Source of the DNA: Evernia prunastri
Lineage: Eukaryota; Ascomycota; Lecanoromycetes; Lecanorales; Parmeliaceae
Reading direction: 5' to 3'
Assembly (NCBI GenBank): GCA_003184365.1
Contig: NKYR01000004.1
Span: 124,001-188,000 of the forward strand
Length of the DNA stretch: 64,000 nucleotides
Within the stretch, counting starts at the first letter, position 1; each line of letters begins with the position of its first letter. This document shows, piece after piece, positions 30,085 through 40,905 of this stretch. Both the position numbers and the translations under genes were made by a program. A model generated the notes under the pieces. It made no database searches. It was not told the origin of the DNA and was given only the letters and a program-made list of their open reading frames with translations.

Positions 30085-31833
30085 ATGGCCTTTCAGCTGC
30101 TTTTCGCATTTATCGCAACCGTACTTCTCATCGCATTCTCTGTCTTCACCATGCGTCAACGAAGCTCTCAAACTGTACAAAATGTTAAGGAGTCTGACCA
30201 GCCGGACCTTATGAGCAGCTTGCCAGAGCCTATCATGCTCAGCAAGAGTCTTGCATCGGCACTGTCTGAGAGTGTCATCCTATCGCATAATGCTGTTGTC
30301 TTTTAACAGTCAATGAGTTTCTACTGGGCTCAGCAGGAGTGCGAAGTAATCTCAGCATGTGTTGTTCGACCTCGCGACGTTCAACAGCTCTGCACAGCAA
30401 TCAATATTATTAAACGTCAGTTTGATGATCAGAGAACGTAAGATAGTCAGAGGAAAAGTGAAGGACTTTTCGCTGTTCGCAGCGGTGGTCATTCTCCGAT
30501 TGCTGATGCTGCGAGCATCAAGGGAGGTATTATGATCGATCTCCGCCTCTTTTGCGAGGTGATACCCTCTAAGAATCAATCCAGTGTAAGAATAGGAACT
30601 GGTGCCAAGTGGATGGATGTTTTCAAAGCTCTGGACGAGAAGGGTCTTGCTGTTGTTGGAGGCAGGAATTCTGCTGTTGGGGTGGGCGGCTTGGCTTTGG
30701 GTGGTAAGCTTCAGCGTTTCACGACTTATTGTTCCCAAGCTTTTCCGCTTTCGTTACGATTTAGACCTCTAATACATCGGCCAACTTTTCCACTGCTCCA
30801 CTGTTCTATAGCTGATTTAGAGATACAAACAGGCGGTCTTTCCTTCTTCTCGCCCCGCTTCGGATTGGTTTGTTCTAACATCCTCAGCTACGAGGTTGTC
30901 CTCGCCTCCGGTAACGTCACTACAGCCTCCGCCTCAAATTATTCGGACCTCTGGCGTGCCCTCAAGGGCGGGTCCAGTAACTTTGGTATCGTTACACGCT
31001 TTACGGTACGCAGTTTTCCCTCTACAAAAATTGGGAGCGGTTTCCTCTATATGCCTGGTTTCCAAGCCGCCAAAGTACTAGCGGTCTTCCACGAATCTGT
31101 TAGCAGAGCGGATAGCACGCATGAACATTATGCAGCTGGTCCTCTCGCCTGCTTCTCTTATATTCCAAAGCTCCGTACCCAGGCTATCTCTGTAAACCTC
31201 GTCTACACCAAGCTTCCCGAGAACGAGAAAAAATAGCCCATCTATTGGAGGACTTCTTCGTTCTCATCGCTTTGGCGCCTCTAAAGTACCTGCAAGCTCC
31301 GTAGTCTTACCAGTGCGACTGACGAGATGAATACCTTAAACCCACCGGATAGACGCCAAACCTTTGCTACTACGATTATTGAAAATGATACCGCTACTAT
31401 CTCTGCTACCTACGCGACCTATTACGATGCTACTACCTCTATCCGTCGTGTTAACGTCAAAGGTTTACTCTGGACGGTTGTCCTACAACCACTTTTATCG
31501 GACTGGGTACGTAAAGGCGACGATAATCCCCTGGATCTACAGGATACTTATGCATCTCTCGTTGTTGTGATCTTTACGGTCGATTGGGACGAAAGCCGAG
31601 ACGACGACTTTGTCAAGACGTTAACCAAGCGTACCGTTGAGCAGATCGACGACTTTGCAACAGCTAATAAAACTGGCCACCCTTACCGATACCTAAATTA
31701 TTGCGCGGACTGGCAGAAGCCATTTCTAGGCTATGGTGAGGAGAACTTGCAATTCTTGCGGGGAGTGAGTAGGACATATGATCTGGATGGCTTGTTTCAG
31801 AGAGGGTGTGTAGGCAGATTCAAGCTTGATTGA
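30085..31833 (+). pseudogene. FAD-linked (berberine-bridge type) oxidase, four in-frame stops
   Basis: It begins with a signal-anchor-like N terminus (MAFQLLFAFIATVLL), then a PCMH FAD-binding domain with VRSGGHSP, whose His is the usual covalent FAD site, and WMDVFKAL/GGRNSAVGVGG. An intron of about 130 nt lies near 30704-30832. The substrate half follows, and the C terminus RYLNYCADWQ...GCVGRFKL is the BBE signature. Stops interrupt the frame at 30304 (TAA), 30439 (TAA), near 31234 (TAG, apparently for Trp) and near 31300 (TAA), yet the frame is otherwise kept with no indel. Intact relatives are secreted or vesicular oxidases often found in secondary-metabolite clusters. The gene borders the AT-rich block, and TGG to TAG fits RIP spreading. 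Readthrough or unnoticed introns cannot explain all four stops. Confidence 0.8.
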
Positions 31834-32827
31834 GTAGAAGGCGAGGCTTGATACGTGGCTGCTCCGCGCTTACCCTGTGTATGAGAATGTCAACGGCTAG
31901 CTACGTGCAATTTCTATATGGACTCTGGGGACGAATTGGGTTGCTCCTTTTAGGAGGGATGAGATCTAGAGATCCTTTAGGCGTCGATCTCATTTCAAAT
32001 AATTGGCCCCATATATGACCCAATAGTGGCTGATTCCAACAGTAGGTTGTGTGGGCATGAGGTGTTGTGTCGGTGAACTTGCATCAGCGTCCCAAGACCC
32101 CTTTGATCCCAACAGGTTGCCGTAAGTGGGTTATTGATCTGGGAATCTTACTCTGACATGAGACGGAGGTAGGACCCGGAATGTCCCCCCAACAATGGTC
32201 GATACTTGCAAACCCCGCGACAGGCACTATCATTTACCTGATCATTCCATCTCACGCATCAGACTCATCATGTTTGTTGAACGGTCAATGAGAATTCCTG
32301 GTCATAGACAAAGCTCCTTAACGACTGTCCAAGCCTACCGGATGGCCCTGCATGATCGAAAATTCAGATATCGAAGTCTCAGACCAATTTCGGATACACA
32401 TCTTGCTCTGTTCAATCTAAGGCATTTCTGTTTCCATGAACAATATTATCTGAGCCTCGTCACCTTACAGTCGGGCAGATCTAGCAGATGCGGAGCTCTC
32501 TTTTGTACTTCATAAGATGCCTCTAGTCAGTCCTCTACCTTTATCCTGTTTTGGCTATCTAGGTATATGTAGTTCTAGGCTGAGATTTGGCTAAATGGTC
32601 CGTGAAGATTTCTTCTGATGTACTGACTCAAGGTATTAGTGTAATGAATCCGAAAGGTTGGGCGCAGTTCGCTAATACAGAATACGCGGTCTCTCAAAGA
32701 CCCAATCGCATAAAGCGGAAGAGTTGCACGAGCATACCATTGTCGGCTAAATCTTCCGTAGCGATGCGTTATGCTTGATATGCTTGATATAAATCGACAA
32801 CGACATATACCACTGACCGTCCAAGCC
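31834..32827. other. Intergenic, no gene seen
   Basis: About 1 kb between the oxidase pseudogene and the secreted-protein gene. Frames such as 32195-32515 have no motif. It likely contains the promoter of the downstream plus-strand gene. Confidence 0.45.
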
Positions 32828-33934
32828 ATGTTTCTTCGAGGTCTTCTTTTGCTGGTGCTTTCTTCTGGCCACATCATCTCGGCTACGCCTTTCCTACCAG
32901 CAGGAGATCACACATCAAATTTTTCAGGAGCACTAGACGTAGTGGAGCCTCTATACCCATCGAACGCATCTACTTCACCACACGACACGTCCACACAAAA
33001 CAGCCTTACGATCCATTGCGATGGCGACACATACGGCCACAACCCCAGTATCCGCGACTGCGACAGCATAAGTAAATACTTGGCCCCCGACGAGACGATA
33101 TGGACATTCGCTCAACGTCACTCGGGCTTACCACCCGACACTGTCCCTCTTCCATTCCTACTCATGGGCGATCAAGGTCTCTGCTACATACAAACAGTCC
33201 TGATAGGGGATGACTTGACCGCGACAGCGAGTAAAACTATGCTCCGCCGCGCCGCTGCAGCTCTCGTGGGGCAGTGCGCAGCCGGTGCATCGCAAGGCGG
33301 CATTGCGACGAACATAGGTAAGGAGGATGCTCAACTCATCACAGATCCATCCTTTCGTATTTGCGTACTGACCTGCATCTTCGGGACACTCGCAGGCGGC
33401 GACAACCATCTCGCCGTAATACTCGGGACATACCACCGTCAACCCACCTGCCGCGAAGAAAGTGCATCATGGCAGTCCTGCAGAAATATTCTGTACACCA
33501 TGCCCGCCGACAGAACTATTAGAATCTTCGGTCCAGAAGCAGATCCCACAGCCACAGAGATCCTTCCTTTACGTATCCCATCAGGTATTTGAATAGCCCC
33601 ACTGCTCCGCGAGCCGCAACTCCTAACGTCCACATTTTCCCGGCACAGGGGACGGCGGATGTACCGCCACTGTATGCACCACCGGCGATACCGACGTGGT
33701 TTCTTTCTACGACTTATGGGTCGCCTTGAATGCGGTATTCTCTGTCTGCTCACGGCGTAACCTGGGCGGTACGATGAGAGGACTTGGTATGTTGGCCAAC
33801 AGCTTTCTCGAGAATATTTCATCTACATCGACTGACCTCCTGGCCTAGGTTTCCATGGCCGTATTTACCTCATCATGACGGCGGAGCAGAGACTTGAGTT
33901 GCCAAGTAATACTTCCGTAGTAGTCACTACTTGA
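32828..33934 (+). CDS. Secreted Cys-containing protein, unknown family
   Basis: Three exons (32828-33584, 33649-33786, 33849-33934) with canonical splice sites and matching phases give 326 residues. The N terminus is a clear signal peptide (MFLRGLLLLVLSSGHIISA, cleavage about residue 19). The mature part has about a dozen Cys residues, several spaced like disulfide pairs (CDGDTYG...RDCDSI; QGLCY; GQCAAG; CTATVC), and one central segment rich in Ala/Gly. No catalytic motif was recognised. It is probably exported and could be an effector-like or cell-surface protein, but that rests only on the signal peptide and Cys content. The chosen ATG is the one directly before the hydrophobic core; an upstream in-frame extension has no good start. 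Exon 1 alone would end right after the first donor. Confidence 0.75.
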
Positions 33935-35357
33935 AAGACTCTGAGTATACAATGCAAGTTGCGTTCTAAGATCGAATGTGTATAGCACTCGGCGAATCAC
34001 CCATACGCGCTCCGATGGTACGCCATCCTTCCTTGCTGCAACTGATGTCTCTGGGTCCATTCTCAACAGGAAAGATCGTTAATCTGAACCTAGAGTAACC
34101 TGGGCCTCAACAGTGTAGCAAAACCATCCCCTCAACTCCTCTCCTCCCAGTACACCTCGAAATCTTCCATCCCTCCTCCACTGACATCTAACTTTGAAAA
34201 AGCCATAGCCAGACTAGATTTACGAGTTTGAGCTCATCAGCTCCTACTAGTATGACTAGTAGCAAATCTAGGCTCGGAAGGATATGTATTGCTAGACGAA
34301 ATCTGTCCTATGACAGCTCGGCAGGCCTCTTGTCATCAGAGACTGGCTCGTGTGCTGGGTTTTGGAGCGCGCGCGATGATAGTCTACTTTGTGGATTTCG
34401 TAGTACGATGACTCTTACGCTGTAAGTGGGGCATACTCAGGCCTAATCATTTCGGTCCACGCTAGCAAGCCGTTTTCGAGGCTGCTCTCATATCCAACCA
34501 TCTGTGCTCTAGTCTGCAATGCAAAGTTCAGAGTCTTGCTTGGAGGCCAAAGCACACTTAGAAATTAGCTTGCCTGACCAATTCCAGAGTCAGTTCAAGA
34601 GAAGAAGCGGATATCCCAACGAGATAGCCCCATAACCTTAGAGGCCTCCTTTGCTGACTTCATATAGGGCTTCTATCTCGGTCTACATTTTTCTGATCAC
34701 CAGAGTCCAATAGTGCGTGTCCTAGGCGAAACGATTCCTTTCCTGGACGGCAGCAAGTGAAGACTCTAGACCACATTCCGTATATGCACGTGGCGCCCGA
34801 GTTTTGTCACAAGGATGAGGTCTTCAGATGGGGAACTCACGACCGCTATGCTTGATGGACATACCTTGAGAAGTCTCGCTGCCGCGCGTGGAATCTCCCT
34901 GTAAGTGACGGGAAAGGGGTGTCTACGTCCCGCGCTGAAAGGCGCACCAGGCAGCAACCATCCCACGCTCGTAAGGCGCTTCAACTAAGGCGGGAGCGAC
35001 CCTTACCCCGCGTTCGCGCGAGGCGCCCACCCTCCTAAGGCCCGGCCGGTGTGGAGGATGAGGCCCTGTAGAAGACCCTCGCAGCCCGCTCACCCGAAAA
35101 TCGCATGGGGCCTGGAGGGTGGCTCTTTTGGTGAGTGAGCTACGTGAGAAGAAATGGAAATGTTGGAATACAGACATAAGTACCCTACGGCACTCTCTTA
35201 CACTGCAATGTCTACCCTAAGATATACTCTCATCCTGCGATACTCTCCTATCCTTCGACAGTCTCTTACCGTATTTACTGTATAATCTCCCTCTATCCTC
35301 CCCCTATCTTAAGTAGGCCAAAACCTAGCTGAAAGCTAGGCTAGATCGTGCGACCCA
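33935..35357. other. Intergenic with an unassigned GC-rich patch
   Basis: About 1.4 kb without a supported gene. From about 34860 to 35120 the sequence becomes GC-rich (CGCGCGAGGCGCCC, GGCCCGGCCGG) and is unlike its surroundings. It may be a fragment of a non-LTR element or another repeat. From 35190 to 35310 there are degenerate TACTCTC-type repeats. Neither could be identified. Confidence 0.4.
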
Positions 35358-36953
35358 CTAACCAACAGTCCCACTAGTTCGAGTGGCAGCAGACACAGAG
35401 GGTTCTCTCTTCTTCGAAAGAGCTGCTCGCAACTCACCAACCTCCCTCTCCCAGTTGCCCGTGTCACTCAAGAACTCCGCAGCATCGAATACCGATTCCA
35501 CGAACAGCTCCACTTCCTTTTCGGAGAACATGTCAGGATTGAATAAAGCTCGAATTCTTAGCCACGGTGCTTCCTCGAGGCCAATGTTCCAGACGAAGGA
35601 ACCCTCCGACTTGTCCACTTTATACTCTGTGTTCGATACAAGTCTCCATGCCTCGCCACCAGATACACTGTCCGTTGGCCAGAAGCCTAAGCCTTTGGGC
35701 AAGTAGTTGAAGATTTGCCGACGTGCATCACGCAGCACTGCTTGGTCTTCTTCCCCCAACCGTGCGGCATAATCCTGTGGCACATGTTGATGGCGCCTTA
35801 AGAGTTTCAGGTCTCCTTCTAGGCGGGCGAGAAATGGCGAAATTTGCTCAGCGTCGTTTATGTTCACGGTAGCGATGGAACTTGTGATCGTTGGTCCTGC
35901 AATCATCATTGGATCAGGTAGTAACTGTGCCAGTGTGTCATGGATAAAAGGCCACTCCCTGCCTGCCAACGCTATAATGAATATTGCATGCTTACTGCCA
36001 GTGATGGAAGCATTGAAACAGGTAATTGCGGCGTAGAGAATGGTCGATGGTTTCCTACCGGTCCGTTTGATGTTTGGGAGGCGTCTGTATCTGATGATTT
36101 GTGGGTTGTTGCGCCCGCCTCCCTCGACAGCTTCGGCTTTACCCTCATTGTTCGGTTGGGCGACGCGATCGGGCACGCTCTGGACTAACTGGGGAGGCGG
36201 CCAAAAAGCGTTGTGCATAGCCCCGATACCTTTGAGGCGTTTCACACGATAGTCAGCTGTCAGTTTCGCCGCTAGAGACGTCCGGTAGAGGTAATACGCT
36301 TCTGCGAAGGCTTTATAGGGTATTCGTTCAACGATATGACTCCCCAAAATCAGTCTTTCCACGTCTTTTGCCCAGCGGTTAATCGCAACAGCATCCCATA
36401 TTGCATGGTTGGCCAATACGACTACGCCAACGGTGCTCGCGCTCTTCAAACGCGCCACGACGATCCTAAACATGAGACCTCGAGGTAGTTCCGACGTCGC
36501 TTGATTCGCGGACATTGATATTTTCGTGAGAGCGTGTTCATTTTCAACATCCTCATTGATTGAGATTGCTTGGTCAAAGTATCGTTGAGTTGCCCGCAGC
36601 ACAACTATCAAGCGCGTCGCCTGGTCATACTCGACGGCTATCGAGCGGAAGATGGACCATGATTCGAGGCTTTTCTTTAGAGCTCCGACAACTCTTTCGA
36701 AGTCAGAGAACGATGTAACGAAGATGAACTTGTGTGGGTTGGGATATTCCTTCATGAAAACGAAACTTGATGTGCCAATGATTGGATAGACGTCCTCGAC
36801 ATCAGCTGCCCAGGACATTTGCAGACGATCCAAGGCTGGCTGGGCAAGTTCTTGGGTGTCCACCTTCTGCCCCAGGTTGCCACCCAGCTCATGGATCATG
36901 TCCGCCGTTGTCGGCGGTCGACCGTGGCAAGTTGGTTTTGAAACTTGGTCCAT
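35358..36953 (-). CDS. Stand-alone condensation-domain-like acyltransferase
   Basis: Intronless, 531 residues from the first ATG (an upstream extension lacks ATG). It resembles a single NRPS condensation/CoA-acyltransferase fold, roughly 450 residues plus extensions. The expected HHxxxD site reads NHAIWD at about residue 202, keeping the catalytic His and the structural Asp. A second-half block with FVWNIG and WLRIRALFNPDMF corresponds to the C-terminal lobe. No carrier or adenylation domain is attached. Related stand-alone proteins acylate alcohols or amines in fungal metabolite pathways (trichothecene acetyltransferase-like and other NRPS-C-like enzymes). The substrate is unknown. It lies about 6 kb from the A-T-TE gene and could serve that pathway, although other genes intervene. 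Cytosolic, no signal peptide. Confidence 0.7.
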   Translation of the reverse strand: MDQVSKPTCHGRPPTTADMIHELGGNLGQKVDTQELAQPALDRLQMSWAADVEDVYPIIGTSSFVFMKEYPNPHKFIFVTSFSDFERVVGALKKSLESWSIFRSIAVEYDQATRLIVVLRATQRYFDQAISINEDVENEHALTKISMSANQATSELPRGLMFRIVVARLKSASTVGVVVLANHAIWDAVAINRWAKDVERLILGSHIVERIPYKAFAEAYYLYRTSLAAKLTADYRVKRLKGIGAMHNAFWPPPQLVQSVPDRVAQPNNEGKAEAVEGGGRNNPQIIRYRRLPNIKRTGRKPSTILYAAITCFNASITGSKHAIFIIALAGREWPFIHDTLAQLLPDPMMIAGPTITSSIATVNINDAEQISPFLARLEGDLKLLRRHQHVPQDYAARLGEEDQAVLRDARRQIFNYLPKGLGFWPTDSVSGGEAWRLVSNTEYKVDKSEGSFVWNIGLEEAPWLRIRALFNPDMFSEKEVELFVESVFDAAEFLSDTGNWEREVGELRAALSKKREPSVSAATRTSGTVG

Positions 36954-38041
36954 GATTATGGGATCAAGAACGAACAGCGTGTTGTCCGGTGAACTCGAAA
37001 AGACTGCCCGCAATTGACCAATAGAGAATAGCCACCAGCAGTCTTGCTTCCATCATCATATCTTTGAAGATCAACCTAATTTTGTGACCTCGCCGCATTC
37101 CCGGAATCTGCTTGCCAATCAATCAGTTCTCGATCTTACAAACGCCGATATCCGGATAACAGAGACATTGGGATTACAATTAAAAGCGTCGATCTCATTG
37201 TCGAAAGAGGAGACCCGCAGCAGAATAATGGGAAATGTTAGACTAGCAATTTTAGCCGGATTAGCTTACCTTCCTATCGTGGTAATAGAGTATGGAGAAG
37301 CCCGGGAAACGCAGATTGCTCCCGACAACATTCAAGATTCCCCCACCGTCTTCTCCATCTGTCGTCCTATCGGCATTGCCCAGTGCTTCGATACTTGCCA
37401 CCGAAAAGCTACTGCAAGCCTTTTTTTTTTTTTTTTTCCTCGCAGTGGCTTGAGGACGAGCTAGGCTTTCGTGAATTCTTTCACTTGCAGCCAAAAACTT
37501 GGACAGACAGTAATTAGGTAATAATCTGCAGGTCTCCGATGCAGTGTCGAATAGTCCAGATCATCCACCACCACCAACACCTACCAATTACGTATCTTTG
37601 TCTTAGAAGCTCCATCCGCTGCTCAGATTTTGGCTGCTAAATAAAGTTGGCAGCTGTCCGCTTGCGCAGACGATCACACTGGAACTTAGTTTATCTCGTC
37701 GTAAACACCGTGTGTTTTTCGTATGATAAGAAAGACTTCCTCGACGGACGCTCTCGTTTGGCTCCGTTGGATTTGATAATCGGCTAGGTCTTTCCGAGTG
37801 TAAAGCTGATCCTCGTATGTAACTCAGCATGTAACTAGTACAAACTGCGCTAGTGAGGACGATACTAGCGTGGAATATTGTTCCGAGATACCTAACATGT
37901 GCGGGATCTCTATCGGCTTTGAGAAGGCTAAGAATGAGACCCTCGGGTCATTTGAGAGTTACGTACTATGATCTACGTCTCTCAGATTTTTACAAAGTAG
38001 TTACCAACAATATTATTGTCTCTGTCTCTCTCACTCGAAGT
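36954..38041. other. Intergenic, includes a poly(T) run
   Basis: About 1.1 kb between two minus-strand genes. It contains the upstream region of the acyltransferase gene and the 3' side of the GT2 gene, plus a poly(T) tract at about 37422-37438. The short frame at 37084-37464 has no motif. No gene is supported. Confidence 0.45.
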
Positions 38042-40104
38042 CTACCGGATCCAGACTAAGACTGCTGCAAGTCCATACCACCCCAAGACCACTGAGAATG
38101 AGTTCCAGCTTCCTAGCAATGGAGCAGTGCGCTCCAAATCCTTGGCTTCGACCGTTGGTCGGGCTACTCCTTCTTCGTCTGGGAAGAGCAACGCCTCTCG
38201 GTTGCTAACCATGTCCGGGTTCAGAGCGTACCCGATCGGAACAAAGGACTGCGTGCAGCAGATGTACAGGAACTGTAGAAATGGTGGATACATGATGGAC
38301 GACATCAAGACTGGGCCCGGCGGCGCGATTGCCTTGACAGCAGATGGCAGATTCCAATCCGTCATAGGTCCTGGGAGAGCAATCCAGAGCCCCACGACCA
38401 GAGTCACAAAATAGACGAGGTGGATAATTGCGTACGAGTCCCAAAGCACCATTTTCAGGCGTTTCATCAGGGGCTTCCCTTGGGGGTCTGCCTCATTGAG
38501 GTGAGCGCCGGCTGCTGCAAAGCGATCTGGCACGCCTAGGCGGCGAAGCAACGTTACCATTAGTCCTTGGATCCGGTACGGATGAAGCCATATGTCCGAG
38601 AGCGTCAGCCAGCCAACCCGGAATCCAGTCGACTTTGAGATGAAATAATCGTACAGGAATCCGGTAGCGCGGGCCAGACATGCCAGGCTAAGAACATTCC
38701 GGAGTTCGTTGGGAGAATCGCAAAAAATGAATGGATGGTTTCCAGAGATCAGCAGCGTCAGTAACAGTCCTACCATTGACAAAGCCACGGTGATGGTAGA
38801 GAAGAAACGCGTGAACAGTAGCGTGGAGCCGGTCCGCCGTTGTTCCATCGGCAGAGATTGTAAGTGCGGACTGCGAAGGACCATGACCATGTCAAGAGCA
38901 CCAGCCATCCAACGGACCCATTGCTTTGTGAAGCTCCCAAAGGTTGCCGGCCGTTGTCCGTATTGCTGATCTTCCAGAACGAAAGTAACCTTCCACTTCT
39001 TTGCCCGTAGATGAAGGGATACCAAAATGTCATCTTGAATGGATTCTGTGGGAAAGCCGTCCAAGGAATCGAGAGCGGCACGACGAGCTAAAAACCCGGA
39101 CCCAGTGCAATAAGCCGATTGTAGGCTGTCTTGGACAATGGCAAAAAGATCCATATATTCGTCAATGTGAGTGATGACATTGCTGCCTTTTGGTATGTTA
39201 TAAAATCGTTGCGGTGACGATACAAGACCCAACCGGTCATCCTGGAGCATATGTGGCACCAGAGCACGAAGCCAGCCCCGCTCGGGGATCATATCGATGT
39301 CCAAGATGGCGACAAACTCTCCTGGCCCTCCAGCGGACCGTCTTGCAAAATCCAAGCCAAAATTGAGGTTTGCTGCTTTGAGCCATTGGGTTTTCCTCTG
39401 CCTGGCCGCATAAACAATCTCCACTGGTAAGAGCTCCCGTATTTCTTTGACTAGGCTTTCGATCTGGGCTGAACTCCCGTCATCCAACACATAGATCCGG
39501 AATCGATCAGGAGGATAGTCTGATACAGCGCAGGCTTTGATGGTATTGCGTATGACGTCCGGATTTTCCCCACAGCAAGGTAAAAGTACGTCGACGGTGG
39601 GCACCTTGTCTTGGTGGAGTCGGAGAGGCGTTCTCCACAGAAGCCGATTTTTAGCGCGAGATACCACCAGCTGTTTCAAAGTGTCGGGAACTTGATAGCA
39701 AATCCATTAGCTTTCATCGTCAACCAGTCAACGACAGCAGTAGTATGTCCTGCAAGCCCGAGGCTGCTGGGAGCTGGCCAGGCAAGTCTTTGACAAAGCA
39801 ATGAAAAGGGGTTTGTCAGGAACGGCATACGTGAAAACCCCATCTCAACTCCTAGGAACATCCATTTGACCCACGCATCTCCAGCCAGACTCGCATTCGG
39901 GCTTCCGCTATGCGTGAGTCCGCACCAGACGCGATAAGCAAAGTAAGCGAGGGTTGTGACTATGGCCGGGCTGGCCAGCTGAGTTGCCGTGTGCAAAGCC
40001 CGCTGTCGCTTCAGGACCTCTGACTGGCGTGGATAAGCTGGAGTATGGGTTGCGATGGAGTACTCCGAACCCTCGGAGTGAGAGAGGCGCTGTCGGATTT
40101 CCAT
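38042..40104 (-). CDS. Membrane glycosyltransferase family 2 (cellulose-synthase-like)
   Basis: Two exons, 40104-39831 and 39690-38042, joined across a 140-nt intron (GTATGC...ATCAAG), giving 640 residues. Without the intron the gene looks frameshifted. The N terminus has hydrophobic segments (about residues 40-60 and 75-90). The catalytic part starts VDVLLPCCGEN, followed by VLDDGSS (first Asp), ILDIDM (DxD), an ED-like acceptor site (SIQDD) and KQWVRW (QxxRW). Several C-terminal membrane segments follow (from about residue 375). This is the layout of processive GT2 enzymes that make beta-glycans and move them across the plasma membrane. The sugar donor is not evident. The spliced junction GFSLPDTLKQL restores a continuous run into the catalytic domain, which supports the intron. 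Confidence 0.85.
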
Positions 40105-40905
40105 TTGACTGTTGGTCGTGATTGAAAACACCCTTCCAAATCAAAGAAGAGGCGATCGCAAGAGAGGTTTACCCTGGCTGCAATGAGTACGCCCTAGCTA
40201 GAGAGCGTTGGCTAGTTTTCCAAGCAGATTAACACAGGAGCTACATAAGTAGCAATTGTCACCTCGTCGACAAGATGGTGGCAAGGTAAAATTTTTATGT
40301 CATCTATCATTTCTAAGTGTCTGCTCGCACTCGTATGTGAAGAGTTTTGGCAATTTATTTGCAGTCCTGAGAGATGGATGGTGGGCTGACAAGGGCTTTG
40401 ATTACTACGAGTATTCTTGCCACAATATTGCCGAGGGGACACCACACCATAAACCCTGAAACTTCAAGTAACGCCTGCACCAATTAAGATGCACAGGAAA
40501 CCACATGACATCGCCATACATTCGGCACGGCTTCTGCAATCATTCTGCATACAGTGTATTCTTGACCCGGGTCTACTCTTATCTAGCAACCGGATTCCCC
40601 CCACTTTGCACGTTCCCGCCCTTCTGCACGCAAGCGTCATCAGTTTTGTAGATCTATTTTCTGTCTCGGGGGAAAGGTCCGGTGCCAACCACAGATGTGA
40701 CAAGGACGACATCTAGCTATAGGGTGAACGAGTTAGGGTCAGCCCAACAGCAAGAAGAGCCACCCCGAAAGCGAAAAGGATCAGCCCGAAAACATTGAAC
40801 ATTCCAACTCCTTCCCCGTGTGCCCACTTACTCCCGGCGCTGACATGGACACCCTAATCAAGTGACGAGCTGGGGAGACTGATTTATTAGGGCTATGACA
40901 TGCTC
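40105..40905. other. Intergenic, no gene seen
   Basis: About 0.8 kb between the GT2 gene start and the 3' end of the ketopantoate-reductase-like gene, both minus strand. Two overlapping frames at 40464-40716 lack motifs. It presumably carries the GT2 promoter. Confidence 0.45.

Noticed and set aside
39676..39690. Frameshift in the GT2 gene.
   Set aside because: A 140-nt intron with GT and AG borders joins the two frames and gives a junction that fits the family.
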